DNA of 42,045 bases from Pseudomonadales bacterium (GTDB lineage Bacteria > Pseudomonadota > Gammaproteobacteria > Pseudomonadales > Alcanivoracaceae), in assembly GCA_022360555.1 (NCBI GenBank), contig JAKSCQ010000172.1:1-42045 (forward strand). The letters are read 5' to 3'. The stretch's first letter is position 1; each line of letters begins with the position of its first letter. Shown here in pieces: positions 23,935-32,020 of the stretch. The position numbers and the translations under genes are program-made. Under the pieces are notes generated by a model, which had not been told where the DNA came from, made no database searches, and saw only the letters and a program-made list of their open reading frames with translations.

Positions 23935-23949
23935 TGCTGGCGCATTCTA
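23935..23949 (-). promoter_or_regulatory. Likely -10 and GC-rich discriminator of the tRNA-Pro gene
   Basis: TAGAAT (23949-23944, minus) followed by the GC-rich GCGCCAGC lies about 14 bases before the tRNA 5' end. This fits a stable-RNA promoter under stringent control. A good -35 is not obvious. Confidence 0.4.
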
Positions 23950-24071
23950 GCAGCGAATTTTCAAAATGCCACACCTAAATGGCTGCTGCCAGCCCGTTTG
24001 CGCATATTCTGGCCAACCGGTGAGGTGGCAGGCAGAATGCCCCCCTTTGCCAATTCGGGTAAAAACCGCCA

Positions 24072-25178
24072 ATGACTGTATTTGAACACCCCTGGGGCAC
24101 GCTGGTTCTGCATCGCTGGCCGCGTCGACGCCGGGAGACCTTGCAGGCCTGGGACAATGCGGACCGCTATCTGCTCGATACCCTGAAAGCGCGTGCGAAA
24201 GGGGCCACCAGCCTGGTGGTCAATGACCAGCAGGGGGCGCTGGCGCTGGGCGCCATGCACCATGGCCCCGTGCAGCGGAGCGGGGATTCCTTTGTGGCCG
24301 ACCTGGCTTGCCGCAAGAACCGGGAAGTCAATCAGCTTGATGGCTTGCCCGAGCCGCTCTGGCCCTTTGATACCTTGCCGGCGCCGCCGGATCAGGTGCT
24401 CATGCGGGTGCCGAAGTCCCTGGCTCTGCTGGAGTGGCAGCTCCAGTGGCTCAGTGAGCAGCTACCTGTGGGGGCACCGGTATGGCTGGCGGGCATGGAC
24501 AAGCATCTGCCGCGTCAGTTGGTGCCGATGATGCAGCAGTATCTGGGCAATGGCAGGGCGGAGCTGGGCTGGAAGAAGGCTCGTCTGTTCAGTGCCGAGG
24601 CACCAGGTGAGCGGCTTGCTGTTGCGCCGTATCCTACGGAAGTGGAAGGTCCCATGGGGCCGTTGACGGTGCACGCGGGGGTGTTTGCCCAGCAGCAGCT
24701 GGATATTGGCGCCCGGTTCTTTCTGGCGCACCTTCCCGATAGCCTGCCTGCGGGCGCCAGGGTGGCAGATCTCGGTTGTGGCAATGGGGTGATCGGGCTG
24801 GCGTTGCTGCAGGCATGCCCTGACAGTCAGCTGGTGTTCTGTGATGAATCCTGGCTGGCGCTGCAAAGTGCCCGCGACAACGTGGCGCGGTATTGCCCGG
24901 AGAGCGCCAGCGAGTTTCACCTCGGCGATGGCCTGGTTGGGTGCGACGAGCGTTTCGATCTGATTTTGCTCAATCCGCCGTTTCATGACGGGTATGTGGT
25001 CGGTGATCACGTGGCGCGGCGATTGTTCAGACAGTCGAAACAGGCGCTGAACGCTGGTGGAGAACTGCGGGTAATCGGTAACCGTCATCTGAGTTACCAC
25101 AAATTGCTGGGTAAGCTGTTCGGAAAGGTAGAGGTGCTGGGCAGCAACCAGAAATTCGTTGTCTGGCGTTGTTCGTAG
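24072..25178 (+). CDS. rlmG: 23S rRNA (guanine-1835-N2)-methyltransferase RlmG
   Basis: A 368-residue two-domain methyltransferase of the RsmC/RlmG class: a degenerate N-terminal methyltransferase-like domain followed by a catalytic one. The SAM-binding loop is VADLGCGNGVIGLALL and the catalytic NPPF motif starts at N301 (NPPFHDGYVVGDHVA). The C-terminal ELRVIGNRHLSYHKLLGKLFG and NQKFVVWRC match RlmG better than RsmC. It methylates G1835 (E. coli numbering) of 23S rRNA. It stands alone, and its stop codon falls inside the large inverted repeat at 25175. Confidence 0.88.
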   Translation: MTVFEHPWGTLVLHRWPRRRRETLQAWDNADRYLLDTLKARAKGATSLVVNDQQGALALGAMHHGPVQRSGDSFVADLACRKNREVNQLDGLPEPLWPFDTLPAPPDQVLMRVPKSLALLEWQLQWLSEQLPVGAPVWLAGMDKHLPRQLVPMMQQYLGNGRAELGWKKARLFSAEAPGERLAVAPYPTEVEGPMGPLTVHAGVFAQQQLDIGARFFLAHLPDSLPAGARVADLGCGNGVIGLALLQACPDSQLVFCDESWLALQSARDNVARYCPESASEFHLGDGLVGCDERFDLILLNPPFHDGYVVGDHVARRLFRQSKQALNAGGELRVIGNRHLSYHKLLGKLFGKVEVLGSNQKFVVWRCS

Positions 25179-25252
25179 GGTGTACTGAGCCGAAGGCGAA
25201 CTGCACCATTGCGCCGATTGGTGCAGTTCGCCTTCGGCTCAGTGCACCCTAC
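25175..25252. repeat. Long inverted repeat overlapping the rlmG stop codon
   Basis: Arms of 33 bases (25175-25207 and 25220-25252) are complementary at 32 positions, separated by 12 bases. The left arm begins GTAGGGTGTACTGAGCC. The rlmG stop TAG (25176-25178) is inside the first arm. The RNA would form a very stable hairpin, probably the 3' end protector of rlmG mRNA. The outer GTAGGGTG...CACCCTAC resembles palindromic repeats seen in other gammaproteobacteria. The remaining gap to 25372 shows nothing further. Confidence 0.85.
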
Positions 25253-25372
25253 ATTTCCTGAACTCGACAGGTCTATCCAAACCATACCGATCCGGTGTGA
25301 GACCCAGCCCCCATTCGCCATGCAAGCATGGTTCCTACGGGGGATTGCGATGGTTTTATGGTCGGCAGCCTC

Positions 25373-26053
25373 TCAAGAGGAAAGGTCTATTTCATCAAAA
25401 GCCGTTACCACCCGGTGCTGACTTGTCCCCTGATCACCTTCGCGGTCCAGCCGAATGGTCTGAAAACCGGCTTCTGCCGCCGCATCCAGCTCGGCTTCCA
25501 CATCCGACAGGAACAGCAGTTGTTCCGCCGGTAGGCCAATGGCCTGCTGGATGTTGCGGTAGCTCTGCGTTTCCTGTTTATGCCCGGAGGTGGTATCGAA
25601 GTACCCCGAAAACAGCGACGTCAGATCACCGGCATCGCTGTAGCCGAAGAACAGCTTCTGGGCGGCGATGGAGCCGGAGGAATATACATACAGGGCCTTG
25701 CCCTGATTATGCCAGCGGCGCAGGGCAGGGGCCGTGTCCGGGTAAAGGTGGGCGGTGTAATCGCCCTGTTCATAGCCGGCCTTCCAGATCATGCCCTGCA
25801 GGGCTTTCAGGGGCGTGGCTTTGCGGTCTTCGGCAATCCACTGCTGGAAGAGGGCATTGGCGCTGGCGGGAGAATCCAGGGACTGGCCGCTTTCCTGTTC
25901 GGCCGCGCGCAGTTGCGCCTGGACTTCCGGCTGATCCCAGCGGCTTTCGAGAAACACGGGGAATTGCCGGGCCGCGTAGGGAAACAGCACTTCCTTGACG
26001 AAGGCAATGCTGCTGGTGGTGCCTTCAATGTCGGTGACGACAGCGTTGATCAT
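25373..26053 (-). CDS. mtnC: Enolase-phosphatase MtnC (methionine salvage)
   Basis: A 226-residue HAD-superfamily enzyme. The opening INAVVTDIEGTTSS carries the unusual DxE motif (D8, E10) of MtnC, and LFLSDVEAELDAAAEAG and SYRNIQQAIGL fit the family. It enolises 2,3-diketo-5-methylthiopentyl-1-phosphate and dephosphorylates it to acireductone, the substrate of MtnD. The length agrees with E. coli-type relatives (about 229). I start at ATG 26053; an upstream ATG at 26068 gives five unneeded residues. It is the last gene of mtnB-mtnD-mtnC, but a REP pair separates it from mtnD. Confidence 0.95.
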   Translation of the reverse strand: MINAVVTDIEGTTSSIAFVKEVLFPYAARQFPVFLESRWDQPEVQAQLRAAEQESGQSLDSPASANALFQQWIAEDRKATPLKALQGMIWKAGYEQGDYTAHLYPDTAPALRRWHNQGKALYVYSSGSIAAQKLFFGYSDAGDLTSLFSGYFDTTSGHKQETQSYRNIQQAIGLPAEQLLFLSDVEAELDAAAEAGFQTIRLDREGDQGTSQHRVVTAFDEIDLSS

Positions 26054-26074
26054 GATTGTGTACACCATGGATGC

Positions 26075-26154
26075 CTGTAGGAGCCGTCTCTCGGACGGCG
26101 AACCTGGCGTGACCATCGAGGTTATTTTCGCCGTCCGGGAGACGGCTCCTACAG
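26075..26154. repeat. REP family C inverted pair between mtnD and mtnC
   Basis: Arms of 28 bases starting CTGTAGGAGCCGTCTC (26075-26102) and ending GACGGCTCCTACAG (26127-26154) match at 27 positions. Each arm contains its own hairpin. The TGTAGGAGC head resembles Pseudomonas REP sequences. It sits inside the mtn gene cluster. Confidence 0.85.
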
Positions 26155-26164
26155 GGGGCGGGTT

Positions 26165-26710
26165 TCAGTTTTCCAGGCGGTTGAACCGCTGGGCGATGTC
26201 ACTGCCGGTAAAGTTGGCAACCCAGCCTTCCGGGTTGTTGAACAGGCGAATGGCGACAAAGCGCGGATTGGGGCCCATGTCGAACCAGTGCGGGGTATTG
26301 GCCGGCACGCTGATAAGGTCGCCCCTGGTACACAGCACCTCATAGACCTTGTCACCGATATGTAGGGTGAACAGGCCCTGGCCTTCCACAAAGAAGCGCA
26401 CTTCATCTTCGCTGTGGCGATGTTCTTCCAGAAATTTCTGGCGAAAAGCGGCTTTTTCCGGGTGGTCCGGAACCATGCTCACCACATCCACGGCCTGGTA
26501 ACCTTCCTCTTCGACCAGCCGGTCGATATCTGCCTGGTAGGCAGCGATAACTTCATCCTGTTGCGGGTTGGCCGACAGGGTCTGGCTGGCCTCCCATTGC
26601 TCGTAACGCACGCCAGCCTCGGCAAGAATCCGGGCCATGGCTGGCTTGTCGGTGAGGTGTTGCTGCACCGTTTCGGGCTGGCTGTCGTGAAAGACTTTCA
26701 GTTCACTCAT
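26165..26710 (-). CDS. mtnD: Acireductone dioxygenase MtnD
   Basis: A 181-residue cupin enzyme with the metal ligands H97, H99, E103 (EEHRHSEDEVRFF) and H141 (TPHWFDMG). It oxidises acireductone to 2-oxo-4-methylthiobutanoate and formate when iron-loaded; a nickel form gives an off-pathway product with CO. The length is standard (about 180). It follows mtnB by 3 bases on the same strand, so the two are clearly cotranscribed, and mtnC comes after a REP pair. Confidence 0.96.
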   Translation of the reverse strand: MSELKVFHDSQPETVQQHLTDKPAMARILAEAGVRYEQWEASQTLSANPQQDEVIAAYQADIDRLVEEEGYQAVDVVSMVPDHPEKAAFRQKFLEEHRHSEDEVRFFVEGQGLFTLHIGDKVYEVLCTRGDLISVPANTPHWFDMGPNPRFVAIRLFNNPEGWVANFTGSDIAQRFNRLEN

Positions 26711-26713
26711 TGT

Positions 26714-27349
26714 TCAGACTCCACTCAGTCGCCGGCGATCCAGCTCGATAGCAAGCAGGGTTTCCAGCGCTTCAAGCTGACGATAACAGGTGGGCAGATC
26801 GCCTGCCCAGGTGTAGAGGCCGTGGCCACGAATCAGGTAGGCATGGGTGATGCTGCCATCGGCCATGGCACGGTCCACATCATCGGCCAGGGCAGCGATA
26901 TCCTGGGTATTTTCGAAGACGGGGATTACCAGGCGGCTTTCATGGGTGTTGTAGCCTTCCAGCGCCTTGAGCAGCTCGTAGCCTTCCAGGGTAATGCTGT
27001 TGCCGGGCCAGTGCATGGTTAACACGGTGCTGGCGTGGCTGTGGGTGTGCAGTACCGCACCAATGTCGGGAAGCCGACGGTAGACCTGGGTATGCAGCAG
27101 GGTTTCCGCCGAAGGTTTGCCATCGGTGGCCGGTTTGCCATCCATGTCCACGGCCATGATGTCGGTTTCGCGCAGCAGCCCTTTGTCCTTGCCGGAGCGG
27201 GTAATGGCAGCATGGGTCGCATTAAGACGCACGGAATAATTGCTGCTGGTAGCCGGGGACCAACCATGCTGGTAGATGCGCTGGCCGGTGGCGGCCAGCG
27301 CTCTGGAAGCTTCCCGGTAAGCCGCGGTGGAGAAAGGACGTTCAGTCAT
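26714..27349 (-). CDS. mtnB: Methylthioribulose-1-phosphate dehydratase MtnB
   Basis: A 211-residue class II aldolase-fold enzyme. Zinc ligands are expected in LHTHSHAS (H101, H103) and in LIRGHGLYTW near the C-terminus. It dehydrates 5-methylthioribulose-1-phosphate to the diketo compound used by MtnC. ATG at 27349 follows GGATAGCACC, which serves as a ribosome binding site; ATG at 27361 is a weaker alternative. It precedes mtnD by 3 bases. mtnA lies upstream on the same strand but across a 246-base gap holding a dispersed repeat. Confidence 0.95.
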   Translation of the reverse strand: MTERPFSTAAYREASRALAATGQRIYQHGWSPATSSNYSVRLNATHAAITRSGKDKGLLRETDIMAVDMDGKPATDGKPSAETLLHTQVYRRLPDIGAVLHTHSHASTVLTMHWPGNSITLEGYELLKALEGYNTHESRLVIPVFENTQDIAALADDVDRAMADGSITHAYLIRGHGLYTWAGDLPTCYRQLEALETLLAIELDRRRLSGV

Positions 27350-27412
27350 GGTGCTATCCATTAATCTGGTAATTCGAAAATCCGGGTGGAGGGAGTATCG
27401 AGCTTGTTCGTC

Positions 27413-27537
27413 GGCACGCAACACGCCACACGCATCACGCTTACACGCAAAAACTGGCTCATCACGGATGAGCGGGGCGAAACCTTTCTCAGCGTGTTGG
27501 CTGCGTTGCAGGAGCGTGCCTGCGTGTCGGCGTAAAT
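27413..27537. repeat. Second copy of the CACGCATCACGC element, between mtnA and mtnB
   Basis: CACGCATCACGC and the adjoining TTACACGCAAAAA (27429-27453) repeat the 6215-6239 block exactly in reverse complement. GCGTGCCTGCGTGT recurs at about 27513-27526, as in the 6.2 kb copy. Orientation and end sequences suggest the same element with internal divergence. No gene is visible in the 27350-27595 gap. Confidence 0.45.
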
Positions 27538-27595
27538 TGCACTCAAATTATCACCCTGCGCGATCCCCGGTTTCCATAGCATTCTACGAAGAACC

Positions 27596-28642
27596 TCACC
27601 AATGCACGCCATCAGCCGGGCCGTGAATATGGGCCAGCAGTTTGCTTCTGTCGGGGCGTTCGATCACACCTCTTTCCGTGACGATAGCAGAGATCAGGCT
27701 GGCCGGAGTGACATCGAAGGCCGGGTTGTAAACCGGGCAATGGGCCGGCGCCACGGTCTTGCCCTGGATGCTGCGCACTTCCGCGCCGTCTCTTTCCTCA
27801 ATGACGATATGGCTGCCGTCGGGCAGTGCCGGATCCAGGGTGGAAACGGGGGCGGCGACGATAAAGGGAATGCCGTGGTGGTGGGCCAGCACCGCCAGGT
27901 TGTAGGTGCCGATCTTGTTGGCGGTATCACCATTGGCGGTGATCCGGTCGGCGCCCACCACCACCGCCTGCACCTTGCCCTGCTGCATGAGGTGGCCGGC
28001 GGTACTGTCAGCCACCAGGGTGACCGGGATGTTGTCGTTAAGTAGTTCCCAGCTGGTCAAGCGGCTGCCCTGGAGCCAGGGGCGGGTTTCCCCGGCAAAC
28101 ACGCCCTGAATCCGCCCCTGGGACCAGGCGGTGCGAATGATGCCCAGGGCGGTGCCGTGCCCGCCGGTAGCCAGGGCGCCCGTGTTGCAGTGGGTGTAAA
28201 CGGCTCCGTTTTCCGGCAGCAAGGCAGCACCGAATGCTCCCATGCGCTGATTGGCGGCCAGATCCTCACGGTGAATGGCTTCGGCATCGCGGGTGAGAGC
28301 GTCGATCAGGGCGTCACCTTGCTGCTGGCCGGCGGTCTGCTGCATTCGCTCCAGGGCCCAGAAAAGATTCACCGCCGTGGGGCGGCTAGCTGCCAGGGTA
28401 TCGATGGCCGGGCGCAGATTATCCAGAGTCGGCGAGGGCTGGCGACGGGCTTCCAGTGCCAGCCCGTAAGCGGCAGTGATGCCAATGGCGGGAGCACCGC
28501 GAACCACCATGTCCCGGATGGCGGCGGCGGCATCGTCACTACCGTGCACTGGCAGCCAGACCGTTTCGGCGGGCAGCCGTCGTTGGTCCAGCAGTTCCAG
28601 CAGGTCGCCATGCCAGCGAATGGCGGCACTATGAATGGCCAT
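27596..28642 (-). CDS. mtnA: Methylthioribose-1-phosphate isomerase MtnA
   Basis: A 348-residue isomerase related to eIF2B subunits. Signatures are MVVRGAPAIGITAAYGLALE, the catalytic cysteine C152 in THCNTGALATGGHGTALG and the catalytic aspartate D232 in VGADRITANGDTANKIGTY. It converts 5-methylthioribose-1-phosphate to methylthioribulose-1-phosphate. ATG at 28642 starts 3 bases after the stop of the upstream membrane-protein gene, with AGGA inside that gene's end serving as ribosome binding site. Phosphorylase or kinase (mtnP/mtnK) and transaminase genes are not in the window. Confidence 0.96.
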   Translation of the reverse strand: MAIHSAAIRWHGDLLELLDQRRLPAETVWLPVHGSDDAAAAIRDMVVRGAPAIGITAAYGLALEARRQPSPTLDNLRPAIDTLAASRPTAVNLFWALERMQQTAGQQQGDALIDALTRDAEAIHREDLAANQRMGAFGAALLPENGAVYTHCNTGALATGGHGTALGIIRTAWSQGRIQGVFAGETRPWLQGSRLTSWELLNDNIPVTLVADSTAGHLMQQGKVQAVVVGADRITANGDTANKIGTYNLAVLAHHHGIPFIVAAPVSTLDPALPDGSHIVIEERDGAEVRSIQGKTVAPAHCPVYNPAFDVTPASLISAIVTERGVIERPDRSKLLAHIHGPADGVHW

Positions 28643-28645
28643 CGG

Positions 28646-29086
28646 TCAGGTCCTCACTTTGTCGTCAGGGTGTTGCAGGGGAGGACGGCGATATTTTCGC
28701 CGAATCCAGTTGGCGGCGGCAAAGACACCGGGGCGGCGCATGATAGCGCGTTCCATGCGGTATTTCCCCGGAAATGTACTGGCCATGATGGCAATCAGGA
28801 TTGTCAGCAACCCCTGGCCGGGAAGCACCAACATGAGGATACCCGCTAGCAGCAACACCACCGCCAGCAGGTTCCGTAAACACCAGATTACCCAAGCCAG
28901 CGGCCCCCGGTTCGAGCGGGGCTTGTAGCCTTCGGTGAAGTAATTCTCCGGCATGCGAATCAGTAGCCAGGGGATGGCAACAAGGGACACCAGTGCCATC
29001 AGAATGCCGGTGATGGTCAGTGCTGGCAGCCAGGGCTCAAGAAGCCGGGCCAGGGGCTCCAGCCAGGCGGGAAAATCAGCGTCCAA
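28646..29086 (-). CDS. Small membrane protein, PGPGW-type
   Basis: A 146-residue protein with two or three hydrophobic helices (about 22-45 and 68-98). Between helix and tail it has the motif LPGQGLLTILIAIMASTFPGKYRMERAIMRRPGV, like the PGPGW putative transmembrane family, then a basic C-terminus. Function is unknown. It starts with TTG at 29086, supported by GGAGG at 29095-29091 four bases earlier. It is translationally close to mtnA (3 bases), so both share a transcript, though a role in methionine salvage is not implied by the sequence. Confidence 0.75.
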   Translation of the reverse strand: MDADFPAWLEPLARLLEPWLPALTITGILMALVSLVAIPWLLIRMPENYFTEGYKPRSNRGPLAWVIWCLRNLLAVVLLLAGILMLVLPGQGLLTILIAIMASTFPGKYRMERAIMRRPGVFAAANWIRRKYRRPPLQHPDDKVRT

Positions 29087-29142
29087 TAGGCCTCCGCAAG
29101 CAAAACGCTGTACCAGTGAAGTGTGCAGAGTACAATGGCGTT

Positions 29143-29490
29143 ATGAGCACGCTTTTTCAATCCTAGCAGCAGTCAGGAACGGCAAATCCCCGCCGGGTCG
29201 AGTTTCACATCGTTCCCCTGGAGGATTGCTGGTATCTGTTTTGCCTTTCCGGCAGGGTGGCGGTGGAGCGTGTCTGCAGCCAGGGGCCGCTGGCCAGCGC
29301 CGAGGTGGCGGAGGGCTGCTGTGGGCAGATTGTCCGGGTGCTGGTGCGCCATGGTTACCGGATTGCCGGTGACCAACAGTGGCAACTGCCAGCCTGGCGG
29401 GAGCGCAAGGCCCGGCTGCATGAGCGCCGCTCCCATTCCGTAGACTGTACATTCAGAGAGGATCAGGTATGGCCCTGGCCTGGCAAGTAG
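29143..29490 (+). pseudogene. Small reading frame interrupted by an early TAG
   Basis: From ATG 29143 the frame reads MSTLFQS, then TAG at 29164-29166, then continues open for about 107 codons to TAG at 29488. The downstream part (VEFHIVPLEDCWYLFCLSGRVAVERVC..., then RQVLVRHGYRIAGDQQWQLPAWRERK-like text) has GC-rich third positions and looks coding. Either the gene carries a nonsense mutation, or translation starts at a non-ATG codon after the stop. It overlaps the start of the DUF2489 gene by 22 bases in another frame. I do not recognise the product. The rest of the 29087-29468 gap shows nothing else. Confidence 0.4.
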
Positions 29491-29936
29491 TTCTGGCAGC
29501 GATCACCGGTCTGTTAATCGGCACCGTATTGGGGCTGCTGTTGTGGCGGCTTTGGCTTGGCCGACAGAGAAAACAGGAATTGCAGAAACAACAGGTTGCC
29601 ATTCTCGACAGCCTGGAAGTGCTCTGTATGGCGGTCGAGCAGGAACAGGTCGAACTGAGCGAGGCGGCCATTCGCATGAGTGTCCTGCTGGACAGCCTGC
29701 CTGACGTGATTGCGCCCAAGGTGGATGTGTCGGTGATCCACCAGTTTGCCGAAACCTGCCAGCAATTCGATCGGGGGGAAGAGCGCAAAGGCCTGACTCC
29801 CCGGGCCCGGCATCAGCAGGACAGTTACCGCTGGCAGCTTGAAGAAGAGCAAAAAGTGGTTATTACGGAAGCCGCTCAGCGACTGGGTGGGGTACTGCCC
29901 GCCTGGCGGGCCAGTCTGAACCTGTCACCAAAGTGA
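29469..29936 (+). CDS. DUF2489 membrane-anchored protein
   Basis: A 155-residue protein with one N-terminal helix (about 7-29), a basic cytoplasmic flank (WLGRQRKQELQKQQ), and an alpha-helical domain. The family core is ILDSLEVLCMAVEQEQVELSEAAIRMSVLLDSL. DUF2489 proteins are known from gammaproteobacteria only by sequence; function is unknown. ATG at 29469 follows AGAGAGGATCAGGT. It could be coupled to the interrupted small frame upstream. A REP pair follows 53 bases after the stop. Confidence 0.85.
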   Translation: MALAWQVVLAAITGLLIGTVLGLLLWRLWLGRQRKQELQKQQVAILDSLEVLCMAVEQEQVELSEAAIRMSVLLDSLPDVIAPKVDVSVIHQFAETCQQFDRGEERKGLTPRARHQQDSYRWQLEEEQKVVITEAAQRLGGVLPAWRASLNLSPK

Positions 29937-29989
29937 CCGTTGTCAGCAGGGCAGGGTGCATGGCCTATTCCACCCCGTCCTCTCCCGCC

Positions 29990-30067
29990 GTTGGAGCTTT
30001 GCTCGCAAAGCGAATTTCCCCACTTTGATAGGGTTCCAACCCTTCGCTTTGCGAGCAAAGCTCCAAC
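29990..30067. repeat. REP family A inverted pair (perfect 25-base arms)
   Basis: The arm beginning GTTGGAGCTTTGCTCG (29990-30014) and its exact reverse complement (30043-30067) lie between the convergent DUF2489 and DUF3108 genes, with a 28-base spacer. Confidence 0.88.
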
Positions 30068-30126
30068 GAAGCCGGCTCCACCCCGCTTTGCGAAGAACCC
30101 TGTGGAACATGGCATTTGTGAAATAT

Positions 30127-30873
30127 TCAGGTGCCATCCGGCAGGTAACGAAAGTCGGTCAGCTCAATCCGGCCGCGGATAAAAGGGTTCTCCCGGTGAT
30201 CCATGCGGATCATGAAATAGTCCAACTCCTGGGCCGCCCAGAATTGTGACTGCCGGCCCCGTTCCGGGTAGTCACGTTCCAGCCCGGAAGCGTGCCATTC
30301 GCCGGCGGGGGTTTCCACGGTATCTTCGCCCAGTGAGCGATACTTGTAGTGTGCCATGCCATCAGGCTCGGCAACCTGATAAGTGAAGCTGTCGTCTGCG
30401 CGGGCCATGTTGCAGCGCGCCACCATGGCCACGCTCAAGGCATCCAGAGTGCCATCCAACAGGGGGTAGTCGGCCTTGCTGCCGTTTGCCTGCCTGTTGT
30501 CCCAATCGAAATGGATTTCCCCCTCGCGGCGGATACCAAAGCCGGCACTGGCATGGCGATAGTGCTGAGGTGTTGCTGTGCAGTCATGCCAGTGAAAACG
30601 GGCCCGCTCCTCGTGACGGAACAGGCGGTTCTCGACCTTGAAGTGCAGTTGATAACCCTGATCCAGGCGAGTCAGCCGAATGGTGGCGTTGAGTCCCACC
30701 GGAATGCCATTAACCACCACCCGGTATTGTGCTTCGGCGGGCTGCAGGGTAACCGGGAAGGCCCTGGTGTTCGGGGTGCTGCTTGTCTCCCCGGCGAATA
30801 GTGACTGGGGAACCAGCAACAGCAGGCAAAGCAGGAGCCTGGCCGGCAGAGAAATGTTAGTGAAATGTGCCAC
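30127..30873 (-). CDS. DUF3108 secreted protein
   Basis: A 248-residue protein with a clear signal peptide (LLLCLLLLVPQSLFAGE, cleavage near A28). A beta-rich periplasmic domain follows, with YRVVVNGIPVGLNATIRL, the WHDCTATPQHYRHASAG segment and a C-terminal AAQELDYFMIRMDHRENPFIRGRIELTDFRYL. DUF3108 proteins resemble lipoprotein-carrier-like beta barrels and are often beside purine genes in related bacteria; none is here. Function is unknown. It converges with DUF2489 across a REP pair. Confidence 0.88.
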   Translation of the reverse strand: MAHFTNISLPARLLLCLLLLVPQSLFAGETSSTPNTRAFPVTLQPAEAQYRVVVNGIPVGLNATIRLTRLDQGYQLHFKVENRLFRHEERARFHWHDCTATPQHYRHASAGFGIRREGEIHFDWDNRQANGSKADYPLLDGTLDALSVAMVARCNMARADDSFTYQVAEPDGMAHYKYRSLGEDTVETPAGEWHASGLERDYPERGRQSQFWAAQELDYFMIRMDHRENPFIRGRIELTDFRYLPDGT

Positions 30874-31481
30874 TTTCCTTGTGTTCCTGGAGCCGGGTTC
30901 ATGGGGGGAACTGGATCATAGCATGTTGCATGCAGTGATCGAGGTGGCTCGAAGATTCGCATCCTGGAAAGCGAAATCCTGCAGAAGTCACCGGGGCTGA
31001 TTGCGCCGTTGTAGCCTTGCGAGCAAGGCTACACCCTCGTCATTCCGGGCCCGCCCCTGAATCTTCATCCGTTGGCAGTGCCTTTCCACGGTGTTTCCAT
31101 GAGTGCATGACTGGAGGCGGCCCCGGGTCAAGCCCAGGGTGACGACACAGAGGCGGAGATGGCCTTCGGCCATTTCCGCCCTACGCGGAAAATCCGCTGC
31201 TCTCCGTTGGAGCTTTGCTCGCAAAGCGAAGGTTTCAGCGGGCACAGGCCCGATTCGAGCCTCCGCCTTAATAACATTTTGCAGACGTGGCTTTCGGGCG
31301 GGGTCATGCTCAGGGATAACGCTTGTCGGACAGCGGGCGGATAAGTCGTGCATTGGCGCGGGAACCTCATGTTACAATATGTAAACCGTCGGTATCCGTA
31401 TTACACAGGCGATGCCGCCCAGGGATGCCAGCGCCAGGAGGGCGGTGGCGAATCACTTCGATAACATGCATAGATGGTTCG
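30874..31481. other. Repeat-rich intergenic region without a gene
   Basis: This 608-base gap between divergent genes holds three palindromes. GTAGCCTTGC-GA-GCAAGGCTAC lies at 31011-31032. A family B hairpin (GGCGGAGATGGCC with GGCCATTTCCGCC) lies at 31152-31180. A single family A unit GTTGGAGCTTTGCTCG lies at 31206-31231. None of the short frames has a ribosome binding site or recognisable product. Promoters for the DUF3108 and PilZ-like genes presumably lie at its two ends, but I cannot place them. Confidence 0.6.
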
Positions 31482-31862
31482 ATGATGGATAGCAGGGAAA
31501 CGCGCGGCGCCAATCGTCGCAAGCTGGCACGAATCCACACGCAAATGCGCGTCGACATTTTTCGCCATCGCCTGTTTGGTGGCTGGCGCTATCTCACCAG
31601 GGCCAAGGCGCTGGATTACAATCGCTATGGGATTGGCCTCACTTCGCCGGTCAAATTGGCCCAGGGCACCGTGGTCAAACTGGATCTGTTCGCCCCTGGC
31701 ATGATTTTGCGTCAGGTCAGTGCCGAAGTGGTCAGCTGCCAGCGGGCAGGGCAGGCCTACCGGGTTGGCCTGCGCACATACCGCAGCCTGAGGGAACTGG
31801 CCGGGACCACCGAGCAGCACCAGATCCGCTACCTGGCAGGTATGGAAGCCCAACTGGCGTAG
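31482..31862 (+). CDS. PilZ-like protein (degenerate)
   Basis: A 126-residue soluble protein starting at the first of two tandem ATGs (31482, 31485). It has RRKLARIHTQMRVDIF and, after about 20 residues, ALDYNRYGIGLTSP. This resembles the PilZ RxxxR...(D/N)xSxxG arrangement, but the serine is replaced (DYNRYG). The rest has the beta-barrel-like pattern VKLDLFAPGMILRQVSAEVVSC. It may be a PilZ domain that has lost canonical cyclic-di-GMP binding, or a PilZ variant such as those in pilus assembly. No partner gene adjoins. Assignment is moderate. Confidence 0.6.
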   Translation: MMDSRETRGANRRKLARIHTQMRVDIFRHRLFGGWRYLTRAKALDYNRYGIGLTSPVKLAQGTVVKLDLFAPGMILRQVSAEVVSCQRAGQAYRVGLRTYRSLRELAGTTEQHQIRYLAGMEAQLA

Positions 31863-31889
31863 GTCCAGAAGAACGTCCTGCTACCTGGC

Positions 31890-31971
31890 GTTGGAGCTTT
31901 GCTCGCAAAGCGAAGATTTCAGAAGGCACCAGGCTTGATTGGCCCCTTCGCCTTGCGAGCAAGGCTCCAAC
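31890..31971. repeat. REP family A inverted pair
   Basis: GTTGGAGCTTTGCTCG at the left and GCGAGCAAGGCTCCAAC at the right, after the PilZ-like gene and before the AlgP-like gene terminator. Confidence 0.85.
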
Positions 31972-32020
31972 GAGGCGAGGGTGTCGATGCTGGCCCCTCC
32001 ATGAACCGCCAGGCAGAAAC

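Noticed and set aside
25373-28642. SAM-type riboswitch before the mtn genes
   Set aside because: The gaps before mtnA, mtnB and mtnC contain only repeats; I found no paired-stem core or terminator arrangement typical of SAM riboswitches.
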